The translations under genes and the position numbers were made by a program. A stretch of DNA of 16,199 nt from Streptomyces speibonae (GTDB lineage Bacteria > Actinomycetota > Actinomycetes > Streptomycetales > Streptomycetaceae): positions 42,145-58,343 of the forward strand of contig KL568523.1 in NCBI GenBank assembly GCA_000715605.1. The letters run 5' to 3'. Positions 1 through 6,769 of the stretch are shown one piece after another. The first letter of the stretch is position 1. Each line of letters opens with the position of its first letter. The notes below the pieces were generated by a model. The model was given only the letters and a program-made list of their open reading frames with translations. It searched no databases and was not told the origin of the DNA.

Positions 1-203
1 CACGAAGACAGCCGCTGCTACGCGAAAACGCTGTAGAAGCCCACCGGTGCCCGATAGCCGCCTGAGTACTTCTACTCAGACCCCGTGGTGACCGATGCGG
101 ATGAGCCAGAAGACAAGCGTCCGCTACCGTCCGTCGTGATCACGGCACAGCGACCGCACACTGACACCATTTCGGCGACGCACGGCACGGGGAGGCGCCA
201 TAC
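1..203. other. Non-coding leader region before the first cassette gene
   Basis: No credible gene is seen here. The frame that runs through 85-273 starts at a GTG without a convincing ribosome-binding site, overlaps the well-supported gene at 204 and resembles nothing recognisable. Besides the inverted repeat at 62-79 there is a TACCGT hexamer at 125-130 that fits a TANNNT -10 element, but no good -35 accompanies it. GGGGAGG at 189-195 is the Shine-Dalgarno of the gene starting at 204. Confidence 0.5.
62..79. promoter_or_regulatory. Perfect inverted repeat upstream of the ESX-like cassette
   Basis: CTGAGTA, a CTTC spacer, then TACTCAG form a perfect 7-bp inverted repeat with a 4-nt loop. It lies about 125 bp before the first gene of the cassette. 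It is not followed by a T-run, and the left arm is preceded by short frames full of stops, so it could be the end of an upstream transcript or an operator for the cassette. The arms are clear in the sequence; the role is inferred. Confidence 0.45.
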
Positions 204-644
204 ATGGCATGGGAGGAATGGGAGCAGTCGAAAGCCGCAGCAGCCGAGCGGTACACCGCACACGTGCGGTTGAACCAGCTTCCTGCCGATCAGGGCGGCG
301 ATGGCCCCGACCTCATCTCGAACCGGCCGGCCTGGACGAAAGCCGGAGGAGACATCGGCGCGCTGCGTGAGGACATCAGCAAGGCGACGGCTCATCTGAG
401 AGACGGCCAGACAGGTCTTGGCCGCGACGCCGGCTGTCTGACCGCCACCGCCCAGAAAGACGTCCACGCCTCGTGGGAGGCGTACATCACGAAGGTTGCC
501 GGACGCTGCGGAAAGCTGTCCGGCCTTCTGGTGAAGGCCGGCAACGACCAGTCCGAGACGGACCAGTCGGTCAAGGCACAGATCACCACGCTCGGAGCGA
601 TGTACGCGGACACCCCAACCGTCGGCGGCCGGACGAAGGAATGA
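204..644 (+). CDS. Small WXG100/ESX-like helical protein paired with a DUF1023 hydrolase
   Basis: This is a 146-residue soluble protein without a signal peptide or membrane segment. The ATG at 204 is fixed by GGGGAGG, 8 nt upstream. It opens with MAWEEWEQ and an LNQLPADQGG stretch, which I recognise as the start of a Streptomyces family that sits directly before DUF1023 hydrolase genes. The rest is predicted to be mostly helix with a 'SWEAYITKVAGRCGKLSGLL' segment, like ESX/WXG100 type VII secretion targets, though no canonical WXG turn is seen. It ends 12 nt before the hydrolase gene, so the two are surely cotranscribed. By analogy it may be a heterodimer partner of the hydrolase's helical N-terminus. 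That role is inference; the pairing is a known genomic pattern in the genus. Confidence 0.8.
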   Translation: MAWEEWEQSKAAAAERYTAHVRLNQLPADQGGDGPDLISNRPAWTKAGGDIGALREDISKATAHLRDGQTGLGRDAGCLTATAQKDVHASWEAYITKVAGRCGKLSGLLVKAGNDQSETDQSVKAQITTLGAMYADTPTVGGRTKE

Positions 645-656
645 TGACGTCACCTC

Positions 657-2438
657 ATGAACCTCGCGACGCTCAAAGGACTCAAACCGGCCGAGTATGC
701 CGAGGCAGCCGATGGCTACCGCAGTACCGCGAAAATGGCGAGCGCGGCCAAGAACGACATCGAGAACCGCATCGCCGTGGCCATGCGGACCAGTCTGAAG
801 GGTGAGGCCGCAGAAGCGGCGAGCAAGCAAGTCGCGCTGCTCGGGCAGAACTTCCACTAAATCCAGACCCAGTGCGGTCTGGTCGCCACCGCTCTCGAAG
901 CGTTCTCGTACGAGCTGGAAGCAGCCAAGAAGAAGTTGGACGCCGCGATGGCGCACGCCAAGACCGAAGGCCTCACAGTGAACACCGACGGCTCGGTCAC
1001 CTACCCGGCAGGTGGGGAGAAGTCCGAGGACGGCCGGACGCCTCCGGGGGGCTCAGTCAGCGGCCTGACGGACGACACGGCCTCCGCCGTCGGCCGTCAA
1101 GCGGCCAACTTCGACCCGAACCCCAACCGCCGTCTCGCTCAGGACTGCGCCGACCTCATCGCCAGCGCCCTCAAGGACGCCTCGGAGGCCGACGAGAAGT
1201 GGGCCCCGAAGCTCCGCGCCCTGAAGGCCGACGACGACCTCACCGTCTCCGCCGACGACTGGGCCGACACGTCCTCGGACACGAAGGGGGTGAGCGAGGC
1301 CGCCAGGGAGTACCTCGACTCGCTTCCAAAGCCGCCCAAGAACGGTAGCCCCGCAGAGAACGCCGCGTGGTGGAAAGGGCTCAGCGCGGAGGAACAAGCC
1401 GCGTGGGTCTCCATGCACCCCGGTACAGTGGGCGGGCTCGACGGGCTGCCCTCCGCCGTCAGGGACGAAGCCAACCGCATCGTGTTCGACACCACGCGGG
1501 GCACGATGCAGATGGAGCTGAACTCGATTCCGGCGCCCCCCGCCAACAAGTGGACTTATATCGTTGCCGGCGGCTACCCCTCCAAGGTTTACACCGATGA
1601 GTGGATCCAGTGGAATAGCGCGTACGGCGATCGGTACGAGCACCTCAAGAGGTCCCTCCGGGGCATGGAGGCCATCCAGAACCGCTTCGACGCGACCGGA
1701 AAGAACGGGCTGCCCGAAGCGTATCTTTTGGGATTCAGTGCAGAAAAAGACGGACGCGCCATCGTGGCCAACGGAAATCCGGACACCGCCGACCACACGG
1801 CCGTTTATGTGCCTGGTACCGAGTCGGATCTGGCGAGCGTCAGCGGGAACATCGATCGCATGGTGAACGTCTGGCGGAAGGCCAGCGACGAAGCCGACGG
1901 TGGCTCCGTTTCCACCATCACCTGGTTGGGTTATGACGCGCCTGATCACGTCGTCAAGGACGCTCCTTTCGAACACTATGCCTACGACGGCGCCCCCGCG
2001 TTCCGCAGCTTCATGGACGGCCTCGACGCGTCGCGTGCGGGTGACGTCCCCTCTCACACCACTGTGATCGCCCACTCGTACGGGACGACACTTGTCGGTG
2101 CCGCGGCCGAGACAGGTCATCTCAACGCCGACGATGTCATTCTCGCCGGCAGCCCTGGAGTCAAGGTGTCCAGTGCAGATGAACTGGATGTGCCCAGAGG
2201 GCACGTGTGGAACGCGGAGGCCGACGGGGACATGGTTCCGGACATCGGACGCTGGGGTCACGGTGGGGACGGTTTCATCATTCCCAGTGACCGCGAGTTC
2301 GGCGCCAACCAGATGGCCGTGGACAGCGAAGGACACAGCGATTACTGGAAGGAGGACAAACAGATCCTGGAGAACCAAGCTCTGATCGTGGTCGGAAAGG
2401 GGGACGATGTGCCTCTGAACGGGCCACCCAGCTCCTAG
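657..2438 (+). pseudogene. DUF1023 alpha/beta hydrolase with helical N-terminal module, interrupted by in-frame TAA
   Basis: A single frame from ATG 657 to TAG 2438 would encode 593 residues, but codon 68 (858-860) is TAA. Both sides match one Streptomyces protein family. Residues 1-110 form an ESX-like helical module (MNLATLKGLKPAEYAEAAD, then LEAAKKKLDAAM after the stop). Residues from about 200 carry the DUF1023 signature with WWKGLSAEEQAAW and AVRDEANR, followed by the catalytic fold. From memory, relatives have a Tyr after the NFH motif, so a TAC-to-TAA change is the likeliest origin. No frameshift or second stop was found, which suggests a recent mutation, a sequencing error, or readthrough. 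The upstream SD is weak: GAAGGA at 635-640, 16 nt before the ATG. The start codon at 657 is therefore less certain than the frame. Confidence 0.75.
936..2438 (+). CDS. Surviving open frame of the DUF1023 alpha/beta hydrolase (catalytic part)
   Basis: This 500-residue open frame is the part of the interrupted gene that lies 3' of the TAA at 858-860. It keeps the whole alpha/beta hydrolase domain. The YVPGTESDL strand and WLGYDAP motif precede the nucleophile elbow AHSYG, with Ser at nt 2076-2078. Likely partners are the Asp of EADGDMVPD (nt 2229-2231) and the His of GHSDYW (nt 2334-2336). These residues fit a Ser-Asp-His triad of an esterase or lipase; the substrate is unknown. ATG 936 has no good Shine-Dalgarno, and starting there removes the helical module believed to pair with the upstream ESX-like protein. 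Separate translation of this piece is possible but unproven. It ends 29 nt before the lipoprotein gene. Confidence 0.6.
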   Translation: MDAAMAHAKTEGLTVNTDGSVTYPAGGEKSEDGRTPPGGSVSGLTDDTASAVGRQAANFDPNPNRRLAQDCADLIASALKDASEADEKWAPKLRALKADDDLTVSADDWADTSSDTKGVSEAAREYLDSLPKPPKNGSPAENAAWWKGLSAEEQAAWVSMHPGTVGGLDGLPSAVRDEANRIVFDTTRGTMQMELNSIPAPPANKWTYIVAGGYPSKVYTDEWIQWNSAYGDRYEHLKRSLRGMEAIQNRFDATGKNGLPEAYLLGFSAEKDGRAIVANGNPDTADHTAVYVPGTESDLASVSGNIDRMVNVWRKASDEADGGSVSTITWLGYDAPDHVVKDAPFEHYAYDGAPAFRSFMDGLDASRAGDVPSHTTVIAHSYGTTLVGAAAETGHLNADDVILAGSPGVKVSSADELDVPRGHVWNAEADGDMVPDIGRWGHGGDGFIIPSDREFGANQMAVDSEGHSDYWKEDKQILENQALIVVGKGDDVPLNGPPSS

Positions 2439-2467
2439 AACACAGCCCGAAGGATTAGGCCTCCAAC

Positions 2468-2998
2468 GTGCGAAGGAAACTGAGCGCTCTCGCGCTCACC
2501 GTACCCCTTACCATTACTACAGTCACCGGGTGCAGCATGACTGACGACGAAGCACAAAGCGTTCCCTTCGCCGGCACCAGCACTTCACGCGATGCTTCTG
2601 ACGCGCTGGAGGAGATCTCCAGCAGCATCTACGACCTGATCGGTGTCAAGGGAAAGGCATCCAACAGCCGGCCTGGCGTTTCGGACTGCTCAGGAAAAGA
2701 CACGGAGACGCACTTCTCGATCTTCCACACCTGGAGCTTCTACCCGGCTTCGGCAAGCGATCTCGATGTAGCCATGGAAAGGCTCAGGTCCGAGCTGCCG
2801 AGAAATGGATGGACGATCACCGACTACGGATCCGACAACAGCAAGAACGAAAACACCACCCTGACCGCCGACCACGACGAGAAAAAGGTCGGCGTCAAGA
2901 TCACCCAGCGATCGAAAAACGATCCACCAAAGTTGAGCTTTGATGTCGTATCGGAATGCTACAAGGTGCCGTCAGGTCAGAGGGTCGAAAGATTTTGA
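2468..2998 (+). CDS. Putative secreted lipoprotein following the DUF1023 hydrolase
   Basis: This 176-residue protein begins with a basic MRRK, a hydrophobic stretch and a lipobox ending VTGC, with the lipidation Cys at residue 22. It should be exported, lipidated and tethered to the outer face of the membrane. The mature part is small and hydrophilic, with an SSIYDLIGVKGKAS motif, a Cys pair candidate (SDCSGKDT and VSECYK) and no domain I can name. The GTG start at 2468 lies 13 nt after GAAGGA at 2449-2454, a slightly long spacing. It is third in a row after the ESX-like protein and the hydrolase, and such lipoproteins recur at this position in Streptomyces. A role in binding, anchoring or inhibiting the hydrolase is inference. 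Base composition is visibly less GC-rich than in the core genes to the right. Confidence 0.8.
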   Translation: MRRKLSALALTVPLTITTVTGCSMTDDEAQSVPFAGTSTSRDASDALEEISSSIYDLIGVKGKASNSRPGVSDCSGKDTETHFSIFHTWSFYPASASDLDVAMERLRSELPRNGWTITDYGSDNSKNENTTLTADHDEKKVGVKITQRSKNDPPKLSFDVVSECYKVPSGQRVERF

Positions 2999-3079
2999 TT
3001 ACACCCGCCGCCAGGAAGCGACTCCGAGGTATCGTCCGGGTGGTGATCGTTCCCCAAGGACATGGACCTGTTCCCGTTC
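2999..3079. other. Convergent intergenic gap, no clear terminator
   Basis: This short gap lies between the lipoprotein (plus strand) and the reductase gene (minus strand). The only symmetry I found is CACCCG at 3002-3007 against CGGGTG at 3037-3042, a 6-bp pairing with a long loop. That is weak support for a terminator. Confidence 0.3.
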
Positions 3080-4237
3080 TCAGGCGTGGCGGTGGTACGC
3101 CTTGTTGGCGATGCGCCAGCTGCCGTCGGCGAGGACCAGCAGGAAGATGTCGGTGAACGTGACTGCCCCGTGCGAGAGCGTCATGGTGGCGGTCGCAACG
3201 GTGCCGTGGACATCGATGGCGTCGATGCGGCGGGTGCGGGTCGGTTCGTCCGGTGCCGGGCGGCCCTGGAAGAGAGCGCAGTACTCGTCCAGGCGCCAGG
3301 AGACGAATGCGCCGTCTCGGATCCCTTCGATGTGGGCGGTGGGAAGGAACGCGTCGCGGAAGTGGGTGGGGTCACCGGTGGCGTGTCCGCGGATGTAGGC
3401 GCGAAGCGGTTCGAGTACGGCGTCCTCCACGGCGGGGACCGTGGCGGCGACGGCGATGTCGGCCTCGGGGGCGGCTGCCAGGCCCGTTGCGCTACGCAAG
3501 GGAGTGTCCGACGCGGCGGCCAGCAGAGCCATGTCCTTGGCCAGCGCACCGATGGTGAATTCAGCCGTGGCAGCGGTGGGCTCGCCGAGGAGGAAGGGGC
3601 GCTTGCGGGTCACGAGAGCGCCGAGCTGGCCGAGTTCGAGGACGTCCAGTGTCTGGGTGCGGGGCAGGCCGAGGGCGTCGGCTTGCCGCAGTGAGTCGCG
3701 CAGCCCGAGGACGGCTCCGGCAAGGCTGTTGTTGGCGATCAGCTTGAGCGCGGCGGCGGTGAAGGCGTTGTCCGCGCGCCGGACGCTGCCGAGTGTTTCC
3801 AGGACCGGTCGGACACGGTCGAGTGCGTTCTGATCGGCGGCGGCGAGGATCTGCAGGGTGCCGGCGGCGACAGCCGGAACCGAGCCGAGCAGGGGCGCGT
3901 GGACGTAGGACGGGCCGAGTTGCCGGGCAAGCCTCGATGCTTCGATGGGGGCGATGGTGCTGGTGTTGAGCACGATCGTGTCCGTGCGCAGTGTGTCACG
4001 GACGTCGTCGAGGACTTGTTGGCACGCTGGGCCGTCGAACAGTGCCAGGAGTACGAGGTCTGCCCGCGCCACGGCCTCGTTCGGGTCGCCGGTCATCCTG
4101 ACGGTGCCTGATGTGCGCCCTGAGCGTGTCCAGCCGACGACGTCCCAGCCCTGGGTAGCCAATCGTGTCGCGATCGCGCCGCCCATGCGCCCCAGGCCGA
4201 GGACGGCGGTCGTGTGCGGTGTGGTCATGCGCGCCAC
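3080..4237 (-). CDS. Beta-hydroxyacid dehydrogenase/6PGDH-like NAD(P) oxidoreductase fused to an NTF2-like domain
   Basis: The product is 385 residues from the chosen GTG at 4235-4237, which has GAGGTG 7 nt upstream (complement of 4245-4250). Starts at 4279 or 4228 are less well placed. Residues 1-255 form a reductase of the 3-hydroxyisobutyrate dehydrogenase family. A Rossmann GLGRMG lies at 14-19, an NTSTIAP substrate-loop motif at 91-97, and a likely catalytic Lys in KLIANN at 165. Residues about 265-385 (EDAVLEPLRAYIRGHATGD to ADGSWRIANKAYH) match the NTF2-like superfamily, closest to the putative lumazine-binding/SnoaL-like group. The normal enzyme is about 290-300 residues, so the C-terminal domain is an addition. 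The substrate is unknown. The gene is divergent from a LysR regulator that probably controls it. Confidence 0.85.
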   Translation of the reverse strand: MARMTTPHTTAVLGLGRMGGAIATRLATQGWDVVGWTRSGRTSGTVRMTGDPNEAVARADLVLLALFDGPACQQVLDDVRDTLRTDTIVLNTSTIAPIEASRLARQLGPSYVHAPLLGSVPAVAAGTLQILAAADQNALDRVRPVLETLGSVRRADNAFTAAALKLIANNSLAGAVLGLRDSLRQADALGLPRTQTLDVLELGQLGALVTRKRPFLLGEPTAATAEFTIGALAKDMALLAAASDTPLRSATGLAAAPEADIAVAATVPAVEDAVLEPLRAYIRGHATGDPTHFRDAFLPTAHIEGIRDGAFVSWRLDEYCALFQGRPAPDEPTRTRRIDAIDVHGTVATATMTLSHGAVTFTDIFLLVLADGSWRIANKAYHRHA

Positions 4238-4323
4238 AGTGGTACACCTCGGTAGATGCGACAAGCGCAGATTTCGCATCCCCGCCCTGCGGGACTCGCA
4301 TACCGGCTGGGCATACTGCCGTC
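4238..4323. promoter_or_regulatory. Divergent promoter/operator region between the reductase and its LysR regulator
   Basis: In 86 bp there is a perfect inverted repeat: GATGCGA (4255-4261), 12 nt, TCGCATC (4274-4280). The half-site TCGCAT recurs at 4296-4301, exactly 22 bp (about two helical turns) after the first. Between them, CCCGC CCT GCGGG (4281-4293) is a perfect 5-bp hairpin. LysR-type regulators usually bind such dyads in divergent promoters, and one T-N11-A match (T4257 to A4269) lies here, although off the dyad centre. The repeats are seen directly; binding by the adjacent regulator is inferred. Confidence 0.6.
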
Positions 4324-5238
4324 ATGGATCTGACTGTGTGGCGGGCTTTCGTGACCGTGTGCCGCGTCGGCTCGCTGTCAGCGGCGGCAGCCGAGCTGAA
4401 CCACACGCAGTCGGCCGTCTCCCGGCAGATCGCCGGGCTGGAGCGGCAGCTCGGCGTGCCTCTGGTGGAACGCCATGCACGCGGTGTGCGTCCGACGCCG
4501 GCCGGTGAGGTGTTCCGGCGACATGCCCTGGCCACGCTCAACGAGGCCGACCGCGCTGTTCGCGCGGTACGAGATGTTCGCGACGGGGTGTGTGAGCGGC
4601 CCCTGGCCATCGGAGCGACGCCTTCTCTTGCCGCGGGGATCGTTCCCGAGGCCGTCCGGGGTCTGCTGAGTCAGGCCGGACCGGTTCGGTGGAGCCTGCT
4701 TCCCGGTCTGAGCGCTCAGCTGCACGACCGCGTGATCGCGGGCGATCTCGACGTTGCCGTCGTCACTGACGCTCCTCCGGGGCTGGCCGTCGATCCGCGG
4801 GTCGACCGGCGGTTCCTCGGGCTGGACGAGATGGTCGTCGTGCTGCCCGCCGGTCATCCGCTGGCCGGGTCCGGACCGGTGCGCATCGAGGCGCTGGCCG
4901 ACGAGACCTGGGTCGAGGACAACGACGGCTCGGCGGCGCTGCTGCGCCAGCACGCCGCCCGTGCCGGAGTCGGCGCCCGCATCGACCTCACCGCGGCCGA
5001 TCTGCCCGGCAAACTGGCCCTGGTCGCTACCGGTCACGCCATCGCACTGATCCCGGGAGCGTTGACCCGCGCGCTGAGGGCCGATGTCACCACCATGCCC
5101 CTCGTGAACCCCCCGACCCGTGGGATCTACGCGATCACACCGCGCCGCGACCCCCACCCCCGCGCAGTGCCCCTGCTGGACCAGCTCACCACGGCCTTCG
5201 ATTCGGTCCGTCCGGCCCAAGCCGATCAGCGGGACTGA
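4324..5238 (+). CDS. LysR-type transcriptional regulator
   Basis: This 304-residue protein has standard LysR length. Its N-terminal winged helix-turn-helix spans about residues 1-60, including GSLSAAAAELNHTQSAVSRQ at 16-35 and the family signature LERQLGVPLVERHARGVRPT. The remainder is a periplasmic-binding-protein-like effector domain (GATPSLAAGIVPEAV, then DLDVAVVTD, then GHPLAGSGPVRIEALADE). The ATG at 4324 opens with MDLTVWRAF, the usual start for this family. No strong Shine-Dalgarno precedes it. Longer in-frame starts reaching back to 4165 would run through the reductase gene and are rejected. It is divergent from the reductase/NTF2 fusion gene and likely regulates both that gene and itself through the repeats in the gap. 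The effector cannot be read from the sequence. Confidence 0.92.
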   Translation: MDLTVWRAFVTVCRVGSLSAAAAELNHTQSAVSRQIAGLERQLGVPLVERHARGVRPTPAGEVFRRHALATLNEADRAVRAVRDVRDGVCERPLAIGATPSLAAGIVPEAVRGLLSQAGPVRWSLLPGLSAQLHDRVIAGDLDVAVVTDAPPGLAVDPRVDRRFLGLDEMVVVLPAGHPLAGSGPVRIEALADETWVEDNDGSAALLRQHAARAGVGARIDLTAADLPGKLALVATGHAIALIPGALTRALRADVTTMPLVNPPTRGIYAITPRRDPHPRAVPLLDQLTTAFDSVRPAQADQRD

Positions 5239-5365
5239 GTTGGGGGGTGCAGCGCATCGGCACGGCAGCCGCGGCCGTCGTGACGTCAAATTCCGGTCCC
5301 GGCAGGGACAATGGGCGGCCTCTCGGGAACTCCGAACACCCTCGAACAGACCCCGGAAACGACGA

Positions 5366-5399
5366 AGATCCCGCACGATCATCATGATCGCCGGGATCT
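5366..5399. terminator. Strong hairpin terminator, probably bidirectional
   Basis: AGATCCCG (5366-5373) pairs perfectly with CGGGATCT (5392-5399). Inside, CGATC (5376-5380) pairs with GATCG (5386-5390) around an ATCAT loop, with a small CA/C bulge between the two stems. It sits between the LysR gene (ends 5238, plus strand) and the tRNA gene (minus strand), so it can serve both convergent transcripts. There is no U-tract, as is common in Streptomyces. Confidence 0.7.
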
Positions 5400-5410
5400 C
5401 GTCAACCGAC

Positions 5411-5426
5411 CTTGAGCGAACTCAAG
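5411..5426 (-). terminator. Short hairpin immediately 3' of tRNA-Ala
   Basis: On the minus strand CTTGAG, TTCG, CTCAAG form a perfect 6-bp stem closed by a UUCG tetraloop, starting 12 nt beyond the 3' end of the tRNA. It is a likely terminator or processing barrier for the tRNA transcript, backed by the larger hairpin further on. Confidence 0.6.
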
Positions 5427-5438
5427 AACAGTCGTGCG

Positions 5439-5512
5439 TGGACCTGAGGGGATTTGAACCCCTGGCCCCCTCGATGCGAACGAGGTGCGCTACCGGACTG
5501 CGCCACAGGCCC
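5439..5512 (-). tRNA. tRNA-Ala, anticodon CGC
   Basis: Reading the minus strand, GGGCCTG (acceptor 5' arm) pairs with CAGGTCC (3' arm). The pairing includes a G3-U70 wobble, the alanine identity element. The D arm is GCGC...GCGC, the anticodon arm CCTCG-TTCGCAT-CGAGG with CGC at positions 34-36, and the T arm AGGGG-TTCAAAT-CCCCT. The discriminator is A73, and CCA is not encoded. Anticodon CGC reads GCG, a heavily used Ala codon in this GC-rich genome. Total length is 74 nt. It marks the boundary between the variable left part and the conserved right part of the window, and tRNA 3' ends are frequent integration targets in actinomycetes. Confidence 0.97.
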
Positions 5513-5526
5513 TTGCAACGAGTGAA

Positions 5527-5532
5527 ACTTTA
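5527..5532 (-). promoter_or_regulatory. Probable -10 element of the tRNA-Ala promoter
   Basis: On the minus strand TAAAGT (a TANNNT match) ends 14 nt before the mature 5' end of the tRNA. That puts transcription start about 7 nt upstream of the tRNA, a usual leader length. A weak TTCCGA lies 18 nt further upstream as a possible -35. The hexamer is seen; promoter function is inferred. Confidence 0.5.
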
Positions 5533-5581
5533 GCATCCCGATCCGGGTGCTCGGAAATCCGTTGCCGGTGGGACCCGGGGG

Positions 5582-6769
5582 TCACTCATTGGCGGCCTTG
5601 GGACGGTCGCCGTCCTCGTACTGGTCGAAGAGCGGCGTGCGGCCGCGCTCGCGGGAGCGGCGGGCGGAGGCCGCGCGGCGGGCGTCGGTGCGCTCGTCGG
5701 CGGGGGCGGGATCCGGGTCCGCTTCCTCGGCCGGGGCGGTCTCCTCCGCCGGCACCGCGCTGGAGCGGGCCGAACTCCAGGTGTCCGGGGCGCCGAGGTC
5801 CACGTCGCTGGTGGCGCGCGGGGCGACCGGGGCCGTGACGTACGTGGGGAGCGGGACCGGGACGGGGTCCCAGCTGTCGCCGCCCTGGCCGGGGCGGCGC
5901 TGCCGCTCGCGCTGCTGGTCGACCCACTCCGCGTGGTCGGTCTGCTCGACGAGCGCGCGCCGGTCCGCGGCGAGCGCGGTCAGGCCCGGGTCGACGACCG
6001 CTCCGGCTTCCGGCCCCTCCGGTTCGTCGGGGTCGGCGTCGTCGACGGACGGGCGGCGGCGCGGCTGGCGCTCGCGCTCGCGCAGCCGCTGTGCGGCGAC
6101 CTCGGCCTGACGGCGGTCCATCTGGTAGGCGAAGCGGCGGCGCTCCTGGGAGCGGAGATAGGCGATGTACGCGCTCAGCAGCACGGCCGGCACACCGGGT
6201 GCCCAGAGGAAGGCCAGTCCGCCCACCGCCGCGACGACCGCGCCGAGCGTGAAGGCGACGAAGAGCATCGTCGTGGTGCGCCGGCGGCGGGCCAGCACCT
6301 TCGAGCGCCGGGCGCGCGCGGCCGCGGCCTGCGCCGCGCGTGCCTCCGAGGGGCGTCGGGCGGCCGGGACGCGTCCCCGCGCGGGGGCGGGTTTCGACGT
6401 ACGCCGTTCCGCGCGTTCGCGCGGGGGCCGGGCGGGCGCCGGGGCCGGCTGCTCCTCGGGGGCGGAGGGAAGGGGCGCCCGGGTGTGGCGACGGGTCTGG
6501 GACACGGCGAAGGCCCGGACGTCCACCGAGTCGGTGATCGCATCCGGGTCGTGGACGCCCTGCTCCTCCTCCTCGGAGGAGCGCGCCCGCAGGTCCTTGG
6601 CGTACCGGCGCTCCATGCCCGCCCGTCCGGACAGCAATCGGATGGCGGTGCTGAAGCGTTCCGTCGGACGGGCCTCGTTCAGCTCGTCCTGCCTACGGAG
6701 CCACATCGGCACCAAGTAGGCGGCCCAGGCCCCGACGATGACTGCGTAGATGAGGCCGCTGCTGCTCAC
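5582..6769 (-). CDS. sepX: Divisome membrane protein SepX/GlpR
   Basis: The product is 395 residues and starts with an N-terminal membrane helix (about 5-23, IYAVIVGAWAAYLVPMWL). A long basic, Pro/Ala/Arg-rich cytoplasmic linker follows. A helical hairpin comes next (about 167-185 and 187-205, MLFVAFTLGAVVAAVGGLAF and PGVPAVLLSAYIAYL). The tail is charged and disordered, ending near LFDQYEDGDRPKAANE. This layout and the opening motif are those of the actinobacterial SepX/GlpR family. SepX is needed for septation in Streptomyces; in Corynebacterium GlpR is the membrane receptor of the gephyrin-like Glp and links to the polar scaffold Wag31/DivIVA. The start is GTG at 6767-6769 with no usable Shine-Dalgarno but with TACCGT 7 nt upstream, so the message may be leaderless. 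glp lies upstream in the same gene series, supporting the assignment. Confidence 0.9.
   Translation of the reverse strand: MSSSGLIYAVIVGAWAAYLVPMWLRRQDELNEARPTERFSTAIRLLSGRAGMERRYAKDLRARSSEEEEQGVHDPDAITDSVDVRAFAVSQTRRHTRAPLPSAPEEQPAPAPARPPRERAERRTSKPAPARGRVPAARRPSEARAAQAAAARARRSKVLARRRRTTTMLFVAFTLGAVVAAVGGLAFLWAPGVPAVLLSAYIAYLRSQERRRFAYQMDRRQAEVAAQRLRERERQPRRRPSVDDADPDEPEGPEAGAVVDPGLTALAADRRALVEQTDHAEWVDQQRERQRRPGQGGDSWDPVPVPLPTYVTAPVAPRATSDVDLGAPDTWSSARSSAVPAEETAPAEEADPDPAPADERTDARRAASARRSRERGRTPLFDQYEDGDRPKAANE

Larger units (their letters stand above)
5239..5438. other. Non-coding gap between LysR and tRNA-Ala
   Basis: Besides the two hairpins described separately, I see nothing coding in these 200 bases. 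The segment 5239-5365 has no recognisable gene, RNA or repeat. It also contains no visible copy of the tRNA 3' end that would mark an integrated element. Confidence 0.5.

Noticed and set aside
85..273. A 62-codon GTG-start frame at the left edge
   Set aside because: It has no Shine-Dalgarno or motif, and it overlaps a gene with an ideal ribosome site.
1053..2378. A 441-codon minus-strand open frame opposite the hydrolase
   Set aside because: It has no family resemblance; the plus strand shows the DUF1023 motifs and catalytic triad.
4255..4280. Canonical centred T-N11-A LysR box
   Set aside because: The dyad has an even length, so no T-N11-A is centred on it. One off-centre match exists, so I describe the repeats without claiming the textbook box.
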